Shown: positions 5,396 through 14,030, counted from the first letter of the stretch. The stretch is 15,848 nt of DNA from CANQDT01 sp051878935 (GCA_051878935.1 JBJELB010000026.1:1-15848), one strand, 5' to 3'. Numbers and translations are program-made. The notes: generated by a model from the sequence alone, not told the origin.

Positions 5396-6814
5396 TTAAA
5401 ACCGGAAATCCCGGCTTCCATTTTCAATTTCTATTAAATTCTTCTTTGCACGTTCTTTGACGACCGGATTCGTTACCTTTTCTATTTCTTTTGCAATGAG
5501 TTCATAACCGGCTTTTTTCGTATCCTCGGATGCATAATCTTCCAGATATTCTTTCAACGTCATCAGAGCATTCGGCTGACAGCAGTTGGCTATTTGTCCA
5601 CTCTTGACCAGACTCATGAAGCGGTCACCGGTACGTCCCTCACGATAGCAGGCTGTACAGAAGCTTGGTATGTATCCCAGTTTGATCAGCCAATTAACAA
5701 CTTCATCCAGGCTTCGGGTATCGGACACATCAAACTGGGCAGAATTTTCTTCCGGTAACTCTTCTTCCACATAACCGCCGACACTGGTTCTTGAACCACC
5801 ACTAATCTGAGAAACACCCAGATGCAACAGACGTTCACGACATTTCTTACTCTCTCTCGTTGAAATAATCATGCCGGTATACGGAACAGCAATACGAAGA
5901 CAGGCAACTATCTTGGCAAAAATATCATCATTGATTCCATTATCAAAATCATCCGGGTTGATGTCATCCGCAGGACATAGTCTTGGAACACTGATGGTAT
6001 GCGGGCCTACTCCATGTACTGCTTCCAAATGTTCTGCATGCATCAGCAGTCCGGCAAATTCATATTTATACTTATCCAAGCCAAACAAGACACCGATACC
6101 AACATCATCAATACCGCCTTCCATCGCCCGGTCCATTGCTTCGGTATGATATGCATAGTCACTCTTTGGTCCTGATGGATGCAACTGCTGATAGGATTCC
6201 TTATGATATGTTTCCTGGAAAAGAATATAAGTACCGATTCCTGCATCATGCAGCTTTTTATAATTCTCAACTGTGGTTGCCGCAATGTTGACATTCACAC
6301 GACGAATCGCACCATTTTTATGTTTAATACTGTAAATTGTTTCAATGGACTCGAGAATATACTCAATCGGATTCATCTTCGGGTCTTCACCGGCTTCTAA
6401 CGCCAACCTCTTATGTCCCATATCCTGCAACGCGATTACTTCTGCACGAATCTCATCCTGTGTCAGCTTCTTACGTGCTATGTTCTTGTTTTTCATATGA
6501 TACGGGCAGTAAACACAGCCATTAATACAGTAATTGGAAAGATACAATGGTGCGAACATAACGATACGGTTGCCATAGAAATCCTGTTTGATTTTTTCTG
6601 CCAGTGCATAAATCTCCTGATTCTTTTCTTCATTTTCACACAGCAGTAATACCAACGCCTCTCTGTGTTCCAGCCCCTTTTCTTCTCTTGCCTTTTTCAA
6701 AATCTCATCAATCAGGGAAATGTCCTCTTTATGCTCTTCCGCATAGGCAATCGACTCCATGATTTCCTCATGACTGATAAATTCTTCTGCTTTTAATGAC
6801 TGTCTGTTGTACAT
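5396..6814 (-). CDS. hydG: HydG, [FeFe]-hydrogenase maturase (radical SAM tyrosine lyase)
   Basis: HydG cleaves tyrosine to p-cresol and makes the CO and CN ligands, as an Fe(CO)2(CN) synthon, for the H-cluster of [FeFe] hydrogenase. The protein has 472 residues, the usual length. The radical-SAM cluster motif CxxxCxxC is at C96-C100-C103 (CINGCVYC). The C-terminal HydG-specific second-cluster site CxxC-x22-C is at C386, C389 and C412 (CTACYREGRTGDRF ... ANCCQPN). This second site distinguishes it from ThiH. The segment ISGGSRTSVGGY (about 337-348) is typical. It follows the TM1266-type gene by 14 bases with an AGGAGG-like site between them, so the two form an operon ending at the terminator at 5345-5377. 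hydF is about 7 kb away; hydE and the hydrogenase gene are not in the window. Confidence 0.97.
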   Translation of the reverse strand: MYNRQSLKAEEFISHEEIMESIAYAEEHKEDISLIDEILKKAREEKGLEHREALVLLLCENEEKNQEIYALAEKIKQDFYGNRIVMFAPLYLSNYCINGCVYCPYHMKNKNIARKKLTQDEIRAEVIALQDMGHKRLALEAGEDPKMNPIEYILESIETIYSIKHKNGAIRRVNVNIAATTVENYKKLHDAGIGTYILFQETYHKESYQQLHPSGPKSDYAYHTEAMDRAMEGGIDDVGIGVLFGLDKYKYEFAGLLMHAEHLEAVHGVGPHTISVPRLCPADDINPDDFDNGINDDIFAKIVACLRIAVPYTGMIISTRESKKCRERLLHLGVSQISGGSRTSVGGYVEEELPEENSAQFDVSDTRSLDEVVNWLIKLGYIPSFCTACYREGRTGDRFMSLVKSGQIANCCQPNALMTLKEYLEDYASEDTKKAGYELIAKEIEKVTNPVVKERAKKNLIEIENGSRDFRF

Positions 6815-6828
6815 CTCTTTTTCTCCTC

Positions 6829-7074
6829 CTATATCTTTGAATAAATTGTCTTTACACTCATTCCGGTTAATGCCCCAAGCTTACCGCTCATGGCACTGAT
6901 CTGTGTCTGTGGTCCGTCTACCATCACGCTGATTAAGGATATTTGTTTTTTCTCATAAGGAAGTCCCATACGTCCAATGATATATTCTTTGTATTCATGC
7001 AGTATTGCATTCATTCGCTCCGTCTGCTGCAGATCCTCCACAACAATTCCTATGATCGCTACTCTGTTTTCCAT
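6829..7074 (-). CDS. TM1266-type iron-only hydrogenase system regulator
   Basis: This 81-residue protein begins MENRVAIIGIVVEDLQQTERMN and shows the beta-alpha-beta-beta-alpha-beta pattern of a small ACT/NikR-C-like ligand-binding domain. The segment QISLISVMVDGPQTQISAMS leads into KLGALTGMSVKTIYSKI, as in TM1266-family proteins encoded beside [FeFe]-hydrogenase maturation genes. It has no DNA-binding domain, so a regulatory role is a family annotation and remains unproven. The ATG at 7074 has a strong GGAGGTGA site. It is the first gene of the operon with hydG. No good promoter was found in the 56 bases between it and palindromic copy 2, so the promoter may lie in or beyond that element. Confidence 0.88.
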   Translation of the reverse strand: MENRVAIIGIVVEDLQQTERMNAILHEYKEYIIGRMGLPYEKKQISLISVMVDGPQTQISAMSGKLGALTGMSVKTIYSKI

Positions 7075-7129
7075 ATCCTGTCACCTCCAATCGGCTAAAA
7101 AATCTCCCATTTAAAATGATTACATGTCG

Positions 7130-7464
7130 TTTGCCCCGTGGCGCTGCCGCCGACTGTGGTGCGTATCTGGTTTTTCGCTGACACCCCGGTTTTTAGAAAG
7201 ACAGCACTCCAATGAACGTCACGCAACGCGCCGTTGAGTTGTTTGAGTCAACCGCTAGTGATTTCAGTATATTTTCGGGGGATGCTTTCGCACGATATCA
7301 AACGCCCCCGAAAAGGTACATGAAACACAGCTGGTTGACAAGTTGGCTCATAAGGCGCGTAATCAGACGTGATGGACATGGAGTGCCATGCCTTTCTTAA
7401 ACCGGAAAACGGTGCAAGAAAAGCCAGATACGCACCACAGTCGGCGGCAGCGCCACGGGGAAAA
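7130..7464 (-). repeat. Long palindromic element, copy 2 (complete, inverted relative to copy 1)
   Basis: This 335-bp element fills most of the gene-free stretch 7075-7599. Its end arms (7130-7176 with 7418-7464) match at 45 of 47 positions. Compared with copy 1 they carry five substitutions (T to C in GTCCC, A to C in GTGGAG, A to G in CTACC, T to C in CGCTG, C to T in TGCGG), each matched by the complementary change in the partner arm. The B arm is on the left and the A arm on the right, so it is flipped. The central stem is TTTTCGGGGG/CCCCCGAAAA, a different sequence from copy 1 but again paired. It lacks the 54-bp central hairpin of copy 1. It lies 56 bases upstream of the TM1266-type start. 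Confidence 0.9.
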
Positions 7465-7479
7465 CGATATATTACAATG

Positions 7480-7510
7480 AAAAAATGCCCACACGAACAC
7501 GCGCAGGCAT
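7480..7510 (-). terminator. Terminator of the cobalamin operon after nfo
   Basis: On the minus strand ATGCCTGCGCG and CGTGTGGGCAT pair (11 bp including G-U pairs) around TGTT, then a run of T. It lies 90 bases past the nfo stop. The bases between hold a minor GGTTT/AAACC hairpin and no gene. Confidence 0.8.
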
Positions 7511-7599
7511 AGTAAGGCTACATCATAAGAGTAATTTAAATGAGTGGTTTCCTGTCAGTAAACCTTCCAAGTCACCTGCGAACTACGTTCAGTATACTC

Positions 7600-8508
7600 C
7601 TATTTGGCAGAATCTTCAATTATTTTTTCAATCAAATTCGGATCAAACACACCGCTGCGGATCATTTCAATCTCATGACGGTACGGAGCAAGTGAACGCT
7701 TCGATTCGCCCGGCAATGGAACATATGGTGTTTCCAGAATCTTTGGCACCTGTTCAAACCGTTTATCCATTACGATATTCATAAGAGCATCGAAACCAAG
7801 TTCACCAAATCCAAAATTCGCATGACGGTCTTTCGCACCTCCAAGCGGGTTCTTGCTGTCATTGATATGAAAAACCGCAATCTGATTCAATCCTAATACC
7901 TGATCAAAGCGGTGCCACACATTTTCTATATCATTGACAATATCATACCCGGCATCATTGGTATGGCAGGTATCAAAGCATACCCTGAGGCGGTCATTAT
8001 CGATGACTCCATCATAGATACGTGCCAGTTCTTCAAAGCTGCGCCCTAATTCCGAGCCCTTTCCGGCCATGGTTTCCAGAGCAATCGTGACATCCCGTTT
8101 TTGAGAGAGTACTTCATTTAATCCTTTGATGATACTGGCGATTCCGGCATCTTCTCCGGCGCCTACATGGGAACCCGGATGGAGCACCAGAACCTTTGAG
8201 CCCATCTGCTCTGTTCTCTCATACTCGACTGATAAAAAATTTACCGCCAATTCAAAAATATCAGGTTTCACCGTATTAGCCAGATTAATAATATACGGTG
8301 CATGAATGACGATATCATCAATGCCATGCTCACGCATATATGCCCAGCCTTCATTGATTTTCAATTCCGAAATGTCTTTCCTTCTCGTATTCTGAGGAGC
8401 ACCCGTATATACCATAAAGGTATTTGCGCCATAACCGGCAGCTTCCTTAGCAGAACCGAGGAACATCTCTTTTCCACTCATACCGACATGAGAACCTATT
8501 TTTAACAT
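7600..8508 (-). CDS. nfo: Endonuclease IV (deoxyribonuclease IV), AP endonuclease
   Basis: Nfo cuts DNA 5' to abasic sites and removes blocked 3' ends in base excision repair; it is a tri-zinc TIM-barrel enzyme. The protein has 302 residues from the ATG at 8508, chosen because GGAGG lies 5 bases upstream and the family starts MLKIGSHVG; ATGs farther upstream at 8529 and 8526 overlap the previous gene. Metal-ligand motifs are in order: HAPY, HPGSHVG, LETMAG, FDTCHTNDAG, FHINDSKNPLGG with DRHANFG, and LETPY, so all zinc-binding segments are present. It starts 17 bases after the stop of the DUF4430 gene, with no promoter or terminator between, and so appears to be the last gene of the cobalamin-riboswitch operon. 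Its link to B12 is not obvious, and it may have its own hidden promoter. Confidence 0.95.
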   Translation of the reverse strand: MLKIGSHVGMSGKEMFLGSAKEAAGYGANTFMVYTGAPQNTRRKDISELKINEGWAYMREHGIDDIVIHAPYIINLANTVKPDIFELAVNFLSVEYERTEQMGSKVLVLHPGSHVGAGEDAGIASIIKGLNEVLSQKRDVTIALETMAGKGSELGRSFEELARIYDGVIDNDRLRVCFDTCHTNDAGYDIVNDIENVWHRFDQVLGLNQIAVFHINDSKNPLGGAKDRHANFGFGELGFDALMNIVMDKRFEQVPKILETPYVPLPGESKRSLAPYRHEIEMIRSGVFDPNLIEKIIEDSAK

Positions 8509-8525
8509 AACTGCCTCCTTTATCA

Positions 8526-9002
8526 TCATTCACCGCATGTATAATACCAGTGAATCACATCACCATCTTCCACTGTGTAAGAAGAACATCCATATTCCGG
8601 TATAGTATCGTTCACCTCATACATCCAGCCACTGTAATCACCTGCATCCATTTCATACAGATGACCGATTCCTTCGATATAATAAGTTCCATAACCGGGT
8701 GTATACTGTGCCTCCATCGGAATCTTCTCCTGCTGTGTGACCTGTTTCAAAACATCATATACCGTAGAACCCGATGCAATCCTTACCGGTGTCTCTTCCA
8801 GTATCATACCATTCTCCGGCAGATATTCCAAGAGGGTTTTATTTGTTAACAATTCTCTGTTTTCATTTACCTGAATACAGTCAATTGAAATGCTGCAGGT
8901 AATGGAATCCTGATTCGTCGATTTTTTCCCTGAAATTATCATAGCCCCTGATGCTATCAGGAGTATCAGGATGAGCCAGTATTTTCTTCCTCTGCCTTTC
9001 AT
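8526..9002 (-). CDS. Membrane-anchored DUF4430 (transcobalamin beta-domain-like) protein
   Basis: This 158-residue protein has a basic start and one hydrophobic segment (about 8-25, YWLILILLIASGAMIISG), an uncleaved anchor or signal peptide. The extracellular part fits DUF4430, the family of the C-terminal beta domain of transcobalamin and intrinsic factor. STVYDVLKQVTQQEKIPME forms the helix, followed by YIEGIGHLYEMDAGDYSGW, then MYEVNDTIPEYGCSSYTVEDG with the usual closing DVIHWYYTCGE. Two cysteines (in YGCSS and YYTCGE) may form a disulfide. It lies 2 bases after the toroid gene, under the cobalamin riboswitch. By analogy with mammalian B12 carriers it may supply the second half of a corrinoid-binding surface. 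That role is inferred and no ligand is shown. Confidence 0.8.
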   Translation of the reverse strand: MKGRGRKYWLILILLIASGAMIISGKKSTNQDSITCSISIDCIQVNENRELLTNKTLLEYLPENGMILEETPVRIASGSTVYDVLKQVTQQEKIPMEAQYTPGYGTYYIEGIGHLYEMDAGDYSGWMYEVNDTIPEYGCSSYTVEDGDVIHWYYTCGE

Positions 9003-9004
9003 AT

Positions 9005-9979
9005 CTACTTCTTAACCTTTCTCACATCATTACAATCAAACAAGCCCGACCGGTTTTCCAACATGCGGCGTGCACTATTTAATCCTCTGGCAACCTGAGC
9101 TCGGTCAAAGGTAAAATCTATCTTTCCTGTTGATATATGAATGTATTTCATTTGAGAAGAGACCAATTTCTCTACATAGGAAGTATATCCACCTTCGCCC
9201 AGGAAAATCAATGCCTGCGTGTTCGTCCAGACATTATTAGAATTGCCAATATAACCTGCCGCTGACATATGACTTTTTAAATACTGATAGACATGCTGTT
9301 TCTGTGTCCGTGCCGCCTTATTCGACTTTGCATAAGGCATCAGCGCCTGTCCATACATGAACAACTGATCACAGTAGGTACCGCCCTGATAGTTTTTACA
9401 ATAATTCACAACCTTTTTTACTAATTGCTTTCGTGTATAAAAAGCAGAACCCGTCGGTACTTTGTAATTGCGGCAGTCGAGAGCCAATAAAACCGTTGGC
9501 CACTTCAACATCATCTTAGACTGATCCAGATTTTTTTTCTTACACATCGTCGCAATCAATGGATACTCCTTAAATTTGGATGCATCCCTCCCCATAGCAG
9601 ATAAAGCCATAACGATTTTGGCACATTCAAGCGGTTCAAGCTGTGTCTTAACCTTACTTAAATCTCTGCGAAGATTTTGATAATACTGTGAATAAAATCC
9701 ATTTTTCACCGGATAGTTGCTGCGTGCCATGGAAAAGATAATGTATTCCATCCCATCTCCATAGGAAGGTGCTTTCGTTCCATTCTCAAAGGTATTCGTA
9801 TAATAATACCGGAGCAATACCTTCTCAGCATTTTTGCATGTTTCGATCGTTGTTTGTGTGCGGGAACCTGTTACAGCTGCCACCGATGTCTGTTGGCTGA
9901 AACAACCAATCATGAATAATAAACACAAACATAGGATTTTTAATTTCTTTCGTATCTTTTTAAGTGCGATAAAATCCAT
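9005..9979 (-). CDS. Secreted alpha/alpha-toroid protein, possibly corrinoid-binding
   Basis: This 324-residue protein has an N-terminal signal (basic KKIRKKLK, then LCLCLLFMIGC). IGC could serve as a weak lipobox at C26, or cleavage could occur after SVAA. The rest is all helices in paired repeats: ECAKIVMALSAMGRDASKF, TVLLALDC, YGQALMPYAKS and WTNTQALIFLGEGGYTSYV, a pattern of prenyltransferase or terpene-cyclase-like alpha/alpha toroids. The N-terminal barrel of intrinsic factor and transcobalamin has this fold. The start overlaps the EcfS end by 20 bases, and the DUF4430 gene follows 2 bases later, so the two halves of a transcobalamin-like layout are adjacent. Binding of corrinoids is inferred. 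The fold call rests on pattern only; an unrelated toroid enzyme-like protein is the alternative. Confidence 0.68.
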   Translation of the reverse strand: MDFIALKKIRKKLKILCLCLLFMIGCFSQQTSVAAVTGSRTQTTIETCKNAEKVLLRYYYTNTFENGTKAPSYGDGMEYIIFSMARSNYPVKNGFYSQYYQNLRRDLSKVKTQLEPLECAKIVMALSAMGRDASKFKEYPLIATMCKKKNLDQSKMMLKWPTVLLALDCRNYKVPTGSAFYTRKQLVKKVVNYCKNYQGGTYCDQLFMYGQALMPYAKSNKAARTQKQHVYQYLKSHMSAAGYIGNSNNVWTNTQALIFLGEGGYTSYVEKLVSSQMKYIHISTGKIDFTFDRAQVARGLNSARRMLENRSGLFDCNDVRKVKK

Positions 9980-10541
9980 ACTTCACCTTTACCCTTTCTA
10001 TCTTTGCAACAAACATTGGTTCTAACAGGAGAATCCATACAGCCGTTGTCACCGCATGCTGCAAATCATATGGAATTCCCGATATATAATATCCCAAAAC
10101 ACTACTCCAATCCAGCGTCTCTCGTCCCCCGACCATAAGAGTCATACTCAGAAAAGAGAAAAAATTCATGATGCCACCATAAATCACGATAACAGCGAAA
10201 AAGGACATACCTGCCCCAATCCATCTAAGTTGCTTCTTTCCAGTGTGGGGATGTAACAGATACCCGGTACACGCCCCTAACAAGCCCATAGCAACCATCT
10301 GAAAGGGAGTCCATATTCCCTGCCCCAAATAAAAATTATTCAAAAGCATCGTCATGCTCCCAACGATAAAGCCTGATTTTCCCCCCAACGCAATGCCTGA
10401 TAAGATAACAACCGCAGTACCAAGATGGAGTGGGAAGGTTGCCGCACACAGAATGCTGCACGTTACTGCAAGGGCTGTCAATAATGCCAGCAACACCAAC
10501 TCCCTGGCACGCATCTTACGTTTTCTATATTGATATCTCAT
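9960..10541 (-). CDS. ECF transporter S component, probable cobalamin/corrinoid specificity
   Basis: This is a 193-residue integral membrane protein with about six spans. It is the substrate-binding (S) subunit of an energy-coupling factor importer. The Lys/Arg-rich N-terminus precedes LVLLALLTALAVTCSIL. The segment HLGTAVVILSGIALGGKSGF and then NNFYLGQGIWTPFQM fit S-component signatures. ATG at 10541 is chosen because AAGGAG ends 9 bases before it; the ATG at 10550 directly abuts that site. The start overlaps the end of the EcfT-A-A gene, and the toroid gene overlaps its own end. Placement in a cobalamin-riboswitch operon suggests a CbrT-like role, importing B12 or a precursor. Substrate is inferred from context; sequence alone does not fix it. 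Confidence 0.82.
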   Translation of the reverse strand: MRYQYRKRKMRARELVLLALLTALAVTCSILCAATFPLHLGTAVVILSGIALGGKSGFIVGSMTMLLNNFYLGQGIWTPFQMVAMGLLGACTGYLLHPHTGKKQLRWIGAGMSFFAVIVIYGGIMNFFSFLSMTLMVGGRETLDWSSVLGYYISGIPYDLQHAVTTAVWILLLEPMFVAKIERVKVKYGFYRT

Positions 10542-12726
10542 CAGTAACATCTCCTTTTACTATATCAAATCTTCTTCCTACCTGATTGATAAAAGCTGTA
10601 TCATGGCTGACACAAATAACGGTTACTCCCTTGCGGGCAAGCAATTCCAGACATTGTATCAAGCCGTTTTTACAAGCTGCATCCAATCCCTTGGTTGGCT
10701 CATCCAGCAGCATAATATCAGGATGTGTTTCTAATACTTTTCCGATTGCCAGACGTTGCTGCTGTCCCCCGCTCAAATCATATGGATGTTGCAGCTTTCT
10801 CTTTTCCAAACCCAGGGTCACTCGTAAATACTCAGAAGGTAACTCCTCTTCTACCGTAACCTCCGTAAAAAGAGCTTTTGGATTTTGAGGCACTAATGCA
10901 ATTCTTCCCACTGTATTCACTGTTCCCTGTTCCGGACGCAGAATTCCACAAATCAGATTCAGTAAGGTTGTTTTACCACTGCCATTTTTTCCTGTCACGC
11001 AGACAATTTCACCACGATAAGCAGAAAAGGAGAAATGATGAAAAACAGGATGCCCGCTGTCATAGGAAAAAGATACATGATTCAATTCTAACACTTTGTC
11101 CCTGTCCTGCTTTTCTATTAAGCCGTTATCCAACCTATCATCTTTAGACCATTCTGTTCCATCAATGCCTTTCACCGGCATTTCCATATGACGGGTAGCA
11201 TAAGGAAGCACGATATCTTTCTGATGCTCTACCATAACAATCGTTGTACCCATTTCCCTGTTAAGTCTGTAACATTCCTGCAGAAAACGCTGTGCCATAT
11301 CCGGATCCAGCTGGCTCGTAGGTTCATCCAACAGCAATACCTCCGGCTCCATGGCAAAGATAGAGGCCAATAGTACCCGTTGCTTTAATCCTCCAGACAG
11401 AACATGAGTATCCCATTCCAGATAATCGGTCAGATCAAAATACCGGGCAATCTTCATAAGACGCTGATGCATATGATTTCTGGAAAGGCCCAGACTTTCC
11501 ATGCCAAATGCTATCTCTTGCCACACCTTTTCACAAACCATCTGCCCCTCCGGATTTTGTGCGATATAACCAATTTCGGCTGCACTCACCCTCTCTTCCA
11601 AATCAGCAATGGCAATTCCACGGTAACCGCAGAAACCACTTTGTGTTCCAAACGGCACCAGTTCCTTCTTAAACTGACGCAGTAAAGTTGACTTCCCACA
11701 TCCGGATGGACCTGTTATTACAATAAATTCTCCGGATACTGCCCGGAAATTTTGATGTGCTATCACAGGCTGTCTGACCTGCGGGTAAGTAAATGAAAAA
11801 TCCTTCATTGTCAGCAGTTCCTCATGTGCAGAAACCTTCTTTCCCGCTGACAACGGTTCTATGCATTCCTCTTCACCTTCTTCCTGTTCAAAAAACGGGA
11901 ACCATACCGGCAGCAAAAACAATAAAACGATCAACAGAATCAGCAAAAGATACTCCGGTCTCCATATACTGCATACATAACGTGGATAAAAGTCAACATG
12001 AAACCAGCCTTTCCGGATGACACAAAAAATCGGAGCCGCCAAGACGTCAGCGATAACCAGGAACAAAAAATCTATTTTTTTTAAAACAAACCTGTGATAA
12101 TGGCTTCGATGAGGTAACCCATAACCTCTCGCCTCCATTGCATCCGACAGATCTATGGATTCTTCCAGTGACCACGTAAGCAGCACCGATAGTTCCTGCA
12201 TCATCTGCCGGATACGTTCCGATACTCCTTCCTTTGCAGGATTTTTTCCCAATGCCAGCTGTCCCTGATGAATCTGATGATATCGTTCTTTCATCTGAGG
12301 AACAAAACGCAATGTCATAGAAAAAAATAATGCCAGTTTCGGGTGAATTCGTCCGAAAAGATATGTGATTCTGTCAGATGTCAGTACCATACCCAGTTGT
12401 CCGAACCAGACTGCCGCTGCTAACACAAAGGCAGCCATAGTCAAGCCATACAATAGGACTTCCAGTGTGACAGGCTGTCCAAACAGCAGCAGCAGCTGTG
12501 TGGCTCCCCGATGGTGAAACAGCGGCTGTATCAGAATCGCATAGAAAAGCATAGGTAAAACAAGATAGAGATAAATTCTCAGCCGTTTACTCTCTTTCTT
12601 CTGCACATAATATACTGCAGCCAAGGTAATTTCCAGAATCAGAAAAAGAGGATGCCTGGTACATAAAACAATACCAAACACTAACATGTAAAACCACATC
12701 TGGGTGATTGGATGTAACTGTTCCAT
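10525..12726 (-). CDS. Fused ECF transporter protein: EcfT-EcfA-EcfA'
   Basis: This 733-residue fusion holds all energizing parts of an ECF importer in one chain. Residues 1-285 are the membrane T component, with PKLALFFSMTLRFVPQM (about 130) and the ARG coupling motif AMEARGYG (about 196). The first ATPase has Walker A GPSGCGKST (about 339), a Q-loop (AQNPEGQ), signature LSGGLKQR (about 443), Walker B VLLLDEPT and H-loop VEHQ. The second has GKNGSGKTT (about 579), VPQNP, LSGGQQQR (about 651), IMLLDEPT and VSHD, so both sites look active. In the second ATPase the stretch from Q-loop to signature is about 16 residues shorter than in the first. ATG at 12726 is used because AGGAGG lies 6 bases upstream; the ATG at 12732 abuts that site. 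It sits 22 bases after the upstream gene. Confidence 0.95.
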   Translation of the reverse strand: MEQLHPITQMWFYMLVFGIVLCTRHPLFLILEITLAAVYYVQKKESKRLRIYLYLVLPMLFYAILIQPLFHHRGATQLLLLFGQPVTLEVLLYGLTMAAFVLAAAVWFGQLGMVLTSDRITYLFGRIHPKLALFFSMTLRFVPQMKERYHQIHQGQLALGKNPAKEGVSERIRQMMQELSVLLTWSLEESIDLSDAMEARGYGLPHRSHYHRFVLKKIDFLFLVIADVLAAPIFCVIRKGWFHVDFYPRYVCSIWRPEYLLLILLIVLLFLLPVWFPFFEQEEGEEECIEPLSAGKKVSAHEELLTMKDFSFTYPQVRQPVIAHQNFRAVSGEFIVITGPSGCGKSTLLRQFKKELVPFGTQSGFCGYRGIAIADLEERVSAAEIGYIAQNPEGQMVCEKVWQEIAFGMESLGLSRNHMHQRLMKIARYFDLTDYLEWDTHVLSGGLKQRVLLASIFAMEPEVLLLDEPTSQLDPDMAQRFLQECYRLNREMGTTIVMVEHQKDIVLPYATRHMEMPVKGIDGTEWSKDDRLDNGLIEKQDRDKVLELNHVSFSYDSGHPVFHHFSFSAYRGEIVCVTGKNGSGKTTLLNLICGILRPEQGTVNTVGRIALVPQNPKALFTEVTVEEELPSEYLRVTLGLEKRKLQHPYDLSGGQQQRLAIGKVLETHPDIMLLDEPTKGLDAACKNGLIQCLELLARKGVTVICVSHDTAFINQVGRRFDIVKGDVTDEISI

Positions 12727-12748
12727 GAGCATCCTCCTGATTCTTCTT

Positions 12749-13945
12749 CTATCGTTTCTTAACGGTCACTTTTGTTTTATATATCTTTACAGTGCCATCT
12801 TCTGCTGTTATCGTAGTTTTTACTGTAGCCTTGCCAGCCTTCACCGCCTTCAATTTTCCATTTTTCAACAGTTTTACTACCTTTTTATCAGATGTTGTAA
12901 AACGAATCCTGCATGAGTCTTTGACAGACTTTGGTATGAGCTTAACTACAGAAGCTTTTTTCCCTTTTACGACAGACAACTTTTTCCGTATATGAATCTT
13001 ACTCCAGTTTACCTGACTCGCAGGTGCCGGGGAAATGACAAGGGTATCATCGGTTTCCGTATCCGTTATTTCTTCCTTGTTTTCAGTTTCTGACTGATCA
13101 GAGGAAGACGAAGCAGTACCTGAGGATGTGCTGCTCCCGCCTGACGGTCTGTTATATACCATAACTTCACACCATGGCATCGTCATATCCGGCTGTCCAT
13201 CTGCATATTTCATAGCCGACAATAAATAAGTGCCGGCTTCGTCAAATGTTACCACAGCCTTTCCTTCACTATCTGTCGTATAGCCCATATCCGTAACGGT
13301 TGTCCCGTCCACTCTGGTAATGCTTGCACCTTCAATCGGTTCTGACACGGTTGAATTCCAGCCATCCGGAATCGTGGATAAGCATAATGTCAATGGTTCT
13401 CCAACCGTTATACTCTCTTTTTGTCTGTCAAATTTCGCAATATCTGAAATATAAGTTGTATGATAATCATTAAAATCATACGTATAACGATAAAAATACA
13501 GATTGATGTCACTTCCATCCTTCAAGACTGTATTCGTTGCAGTAGTGTCTACTGCTTCTCCATCCACAGTATAACCTAGATACATATTGGAAACATAATC
13601 ACTCGCTGGAACACCCCAAACCGTCTCCAGCCATCCGGAATCTGCCATGGAGAATGCTGTGCTTAATGATGTTTCATCCAATTGTAATTCATCCAGATGT
13701 AGCTGAATCAAGGCATGTGCCAATGTTACACTATCAGACCACTGACTGCTATCATATCCATATGGTGTCACATCAAAATCAGAGACCGTCATCGCCGTAC
13801 GTGGGCACAAAATCTCATCTCCATAAGTAATAGACACATTCACTGTACGGTAAGTCACCGCTTTTGTGTTTGCCGGTAAACACATGCCCATGATCATGGA
13901 AATGGTCATGAGTACTACCCATAGTTTCTTCATTACCTGTTTCAT
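12749..13945 (-). CDS. Secreted DUF4430-like and Ig-like domain protein, first gene of the cobalamin operon
   Basis: The protein has 398 residues. The ATG at 13945 is chosen because AAGGAG lies 6 bases upstream; an in-frame ATG at 14101 lies inside the riboswitch and is not a start. A signal peptide (MKQVMKKLWVVLMTISMIMG, cleaved near TKA) is followed by a DUF4430-like segment (about 30-165) with WLETVWGVPASDYVSNMYLG, TVDGEAVD and LKDGSDINLYFYRYTY. An Ig-like domain (about 170-260) contains TTDSEGKAVVTFDEAGTYLL. Then come a Ser/Glu/Thr-rich linker (about 272-305) and a C-terminal Big_2-like domain with FTTSDKKVVKLLKNGKLKAV. There is no LPXTG sorting signal. Its role is probably at the cell surface, as a receptor or corrinoid-capture protein; this is inferred from the riboswitch and the neighbouring ECF genes. 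Confidence 0.75.
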   Translation of the reverse strand: MKQVMKKLWVVLMTISMIMGMCLPANTKAVTYRTVNVSITYGDEILCPRTAMTVSDFDVTPYGYDSSQWSDSVTLAHALIQLHLDELQLDETSLSTAFSMADSGWLETVWGVPASDYVSNMYLGYTVDGEAVDTTATNTVLKDGSDINLYFYRYTYDFNDYHTTYISDIAKFDRQKESITVGEPLTLCLSTIPDGWNSTVSEPIEGASITRVDGTTVTDMGYTTDSEGKAVVTFDEAGTYLLSAMKYADGQPDMTMPWCEVMVYNRPSGGSSTSSGTASSSSDQSETENKEEITDTETDDTLVISPAPASQVNWSKIHIRKKLSVVKGKKASVVKLIPKSVKDSCRIRFTTSDKKVVKLLKNGKLKAVKAGKATVKTTITAEDGTVKIYKTKVTVKKR

Positions 13946-13997
13946 CTTTCTCTCCTTCTTTTCCATGCAAGCCTGAAGATATTTAAGGGCGACTTGC

Positions 13998-14030
13998 AAA
14001 AAGAACCGTTGCCCAGGCAGACAACGGTTC
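13998..14030 (-). terminator. Riboswitch expression-platform terminator
   Basis: On the minus strand GAACCGTTG (14030-14022) and CAACGGTTC (14011-14003) pair perfectly around a 10-base loop, followed by TTTTT. It lies between the cobalamin aptamer and the first gene, as expected for an OFF switch acting by premature termination when B12 is bound. Confidence 0.88.

Noticed and set aside
5396..6814. ThiH (also a radical SAM tyrosine lyase), considered because thiamine genes are in the window
   Set aside because: The C-terminal CxxC-x22-C second cluster site and the adjacent TM1266-type gene identify HydG.
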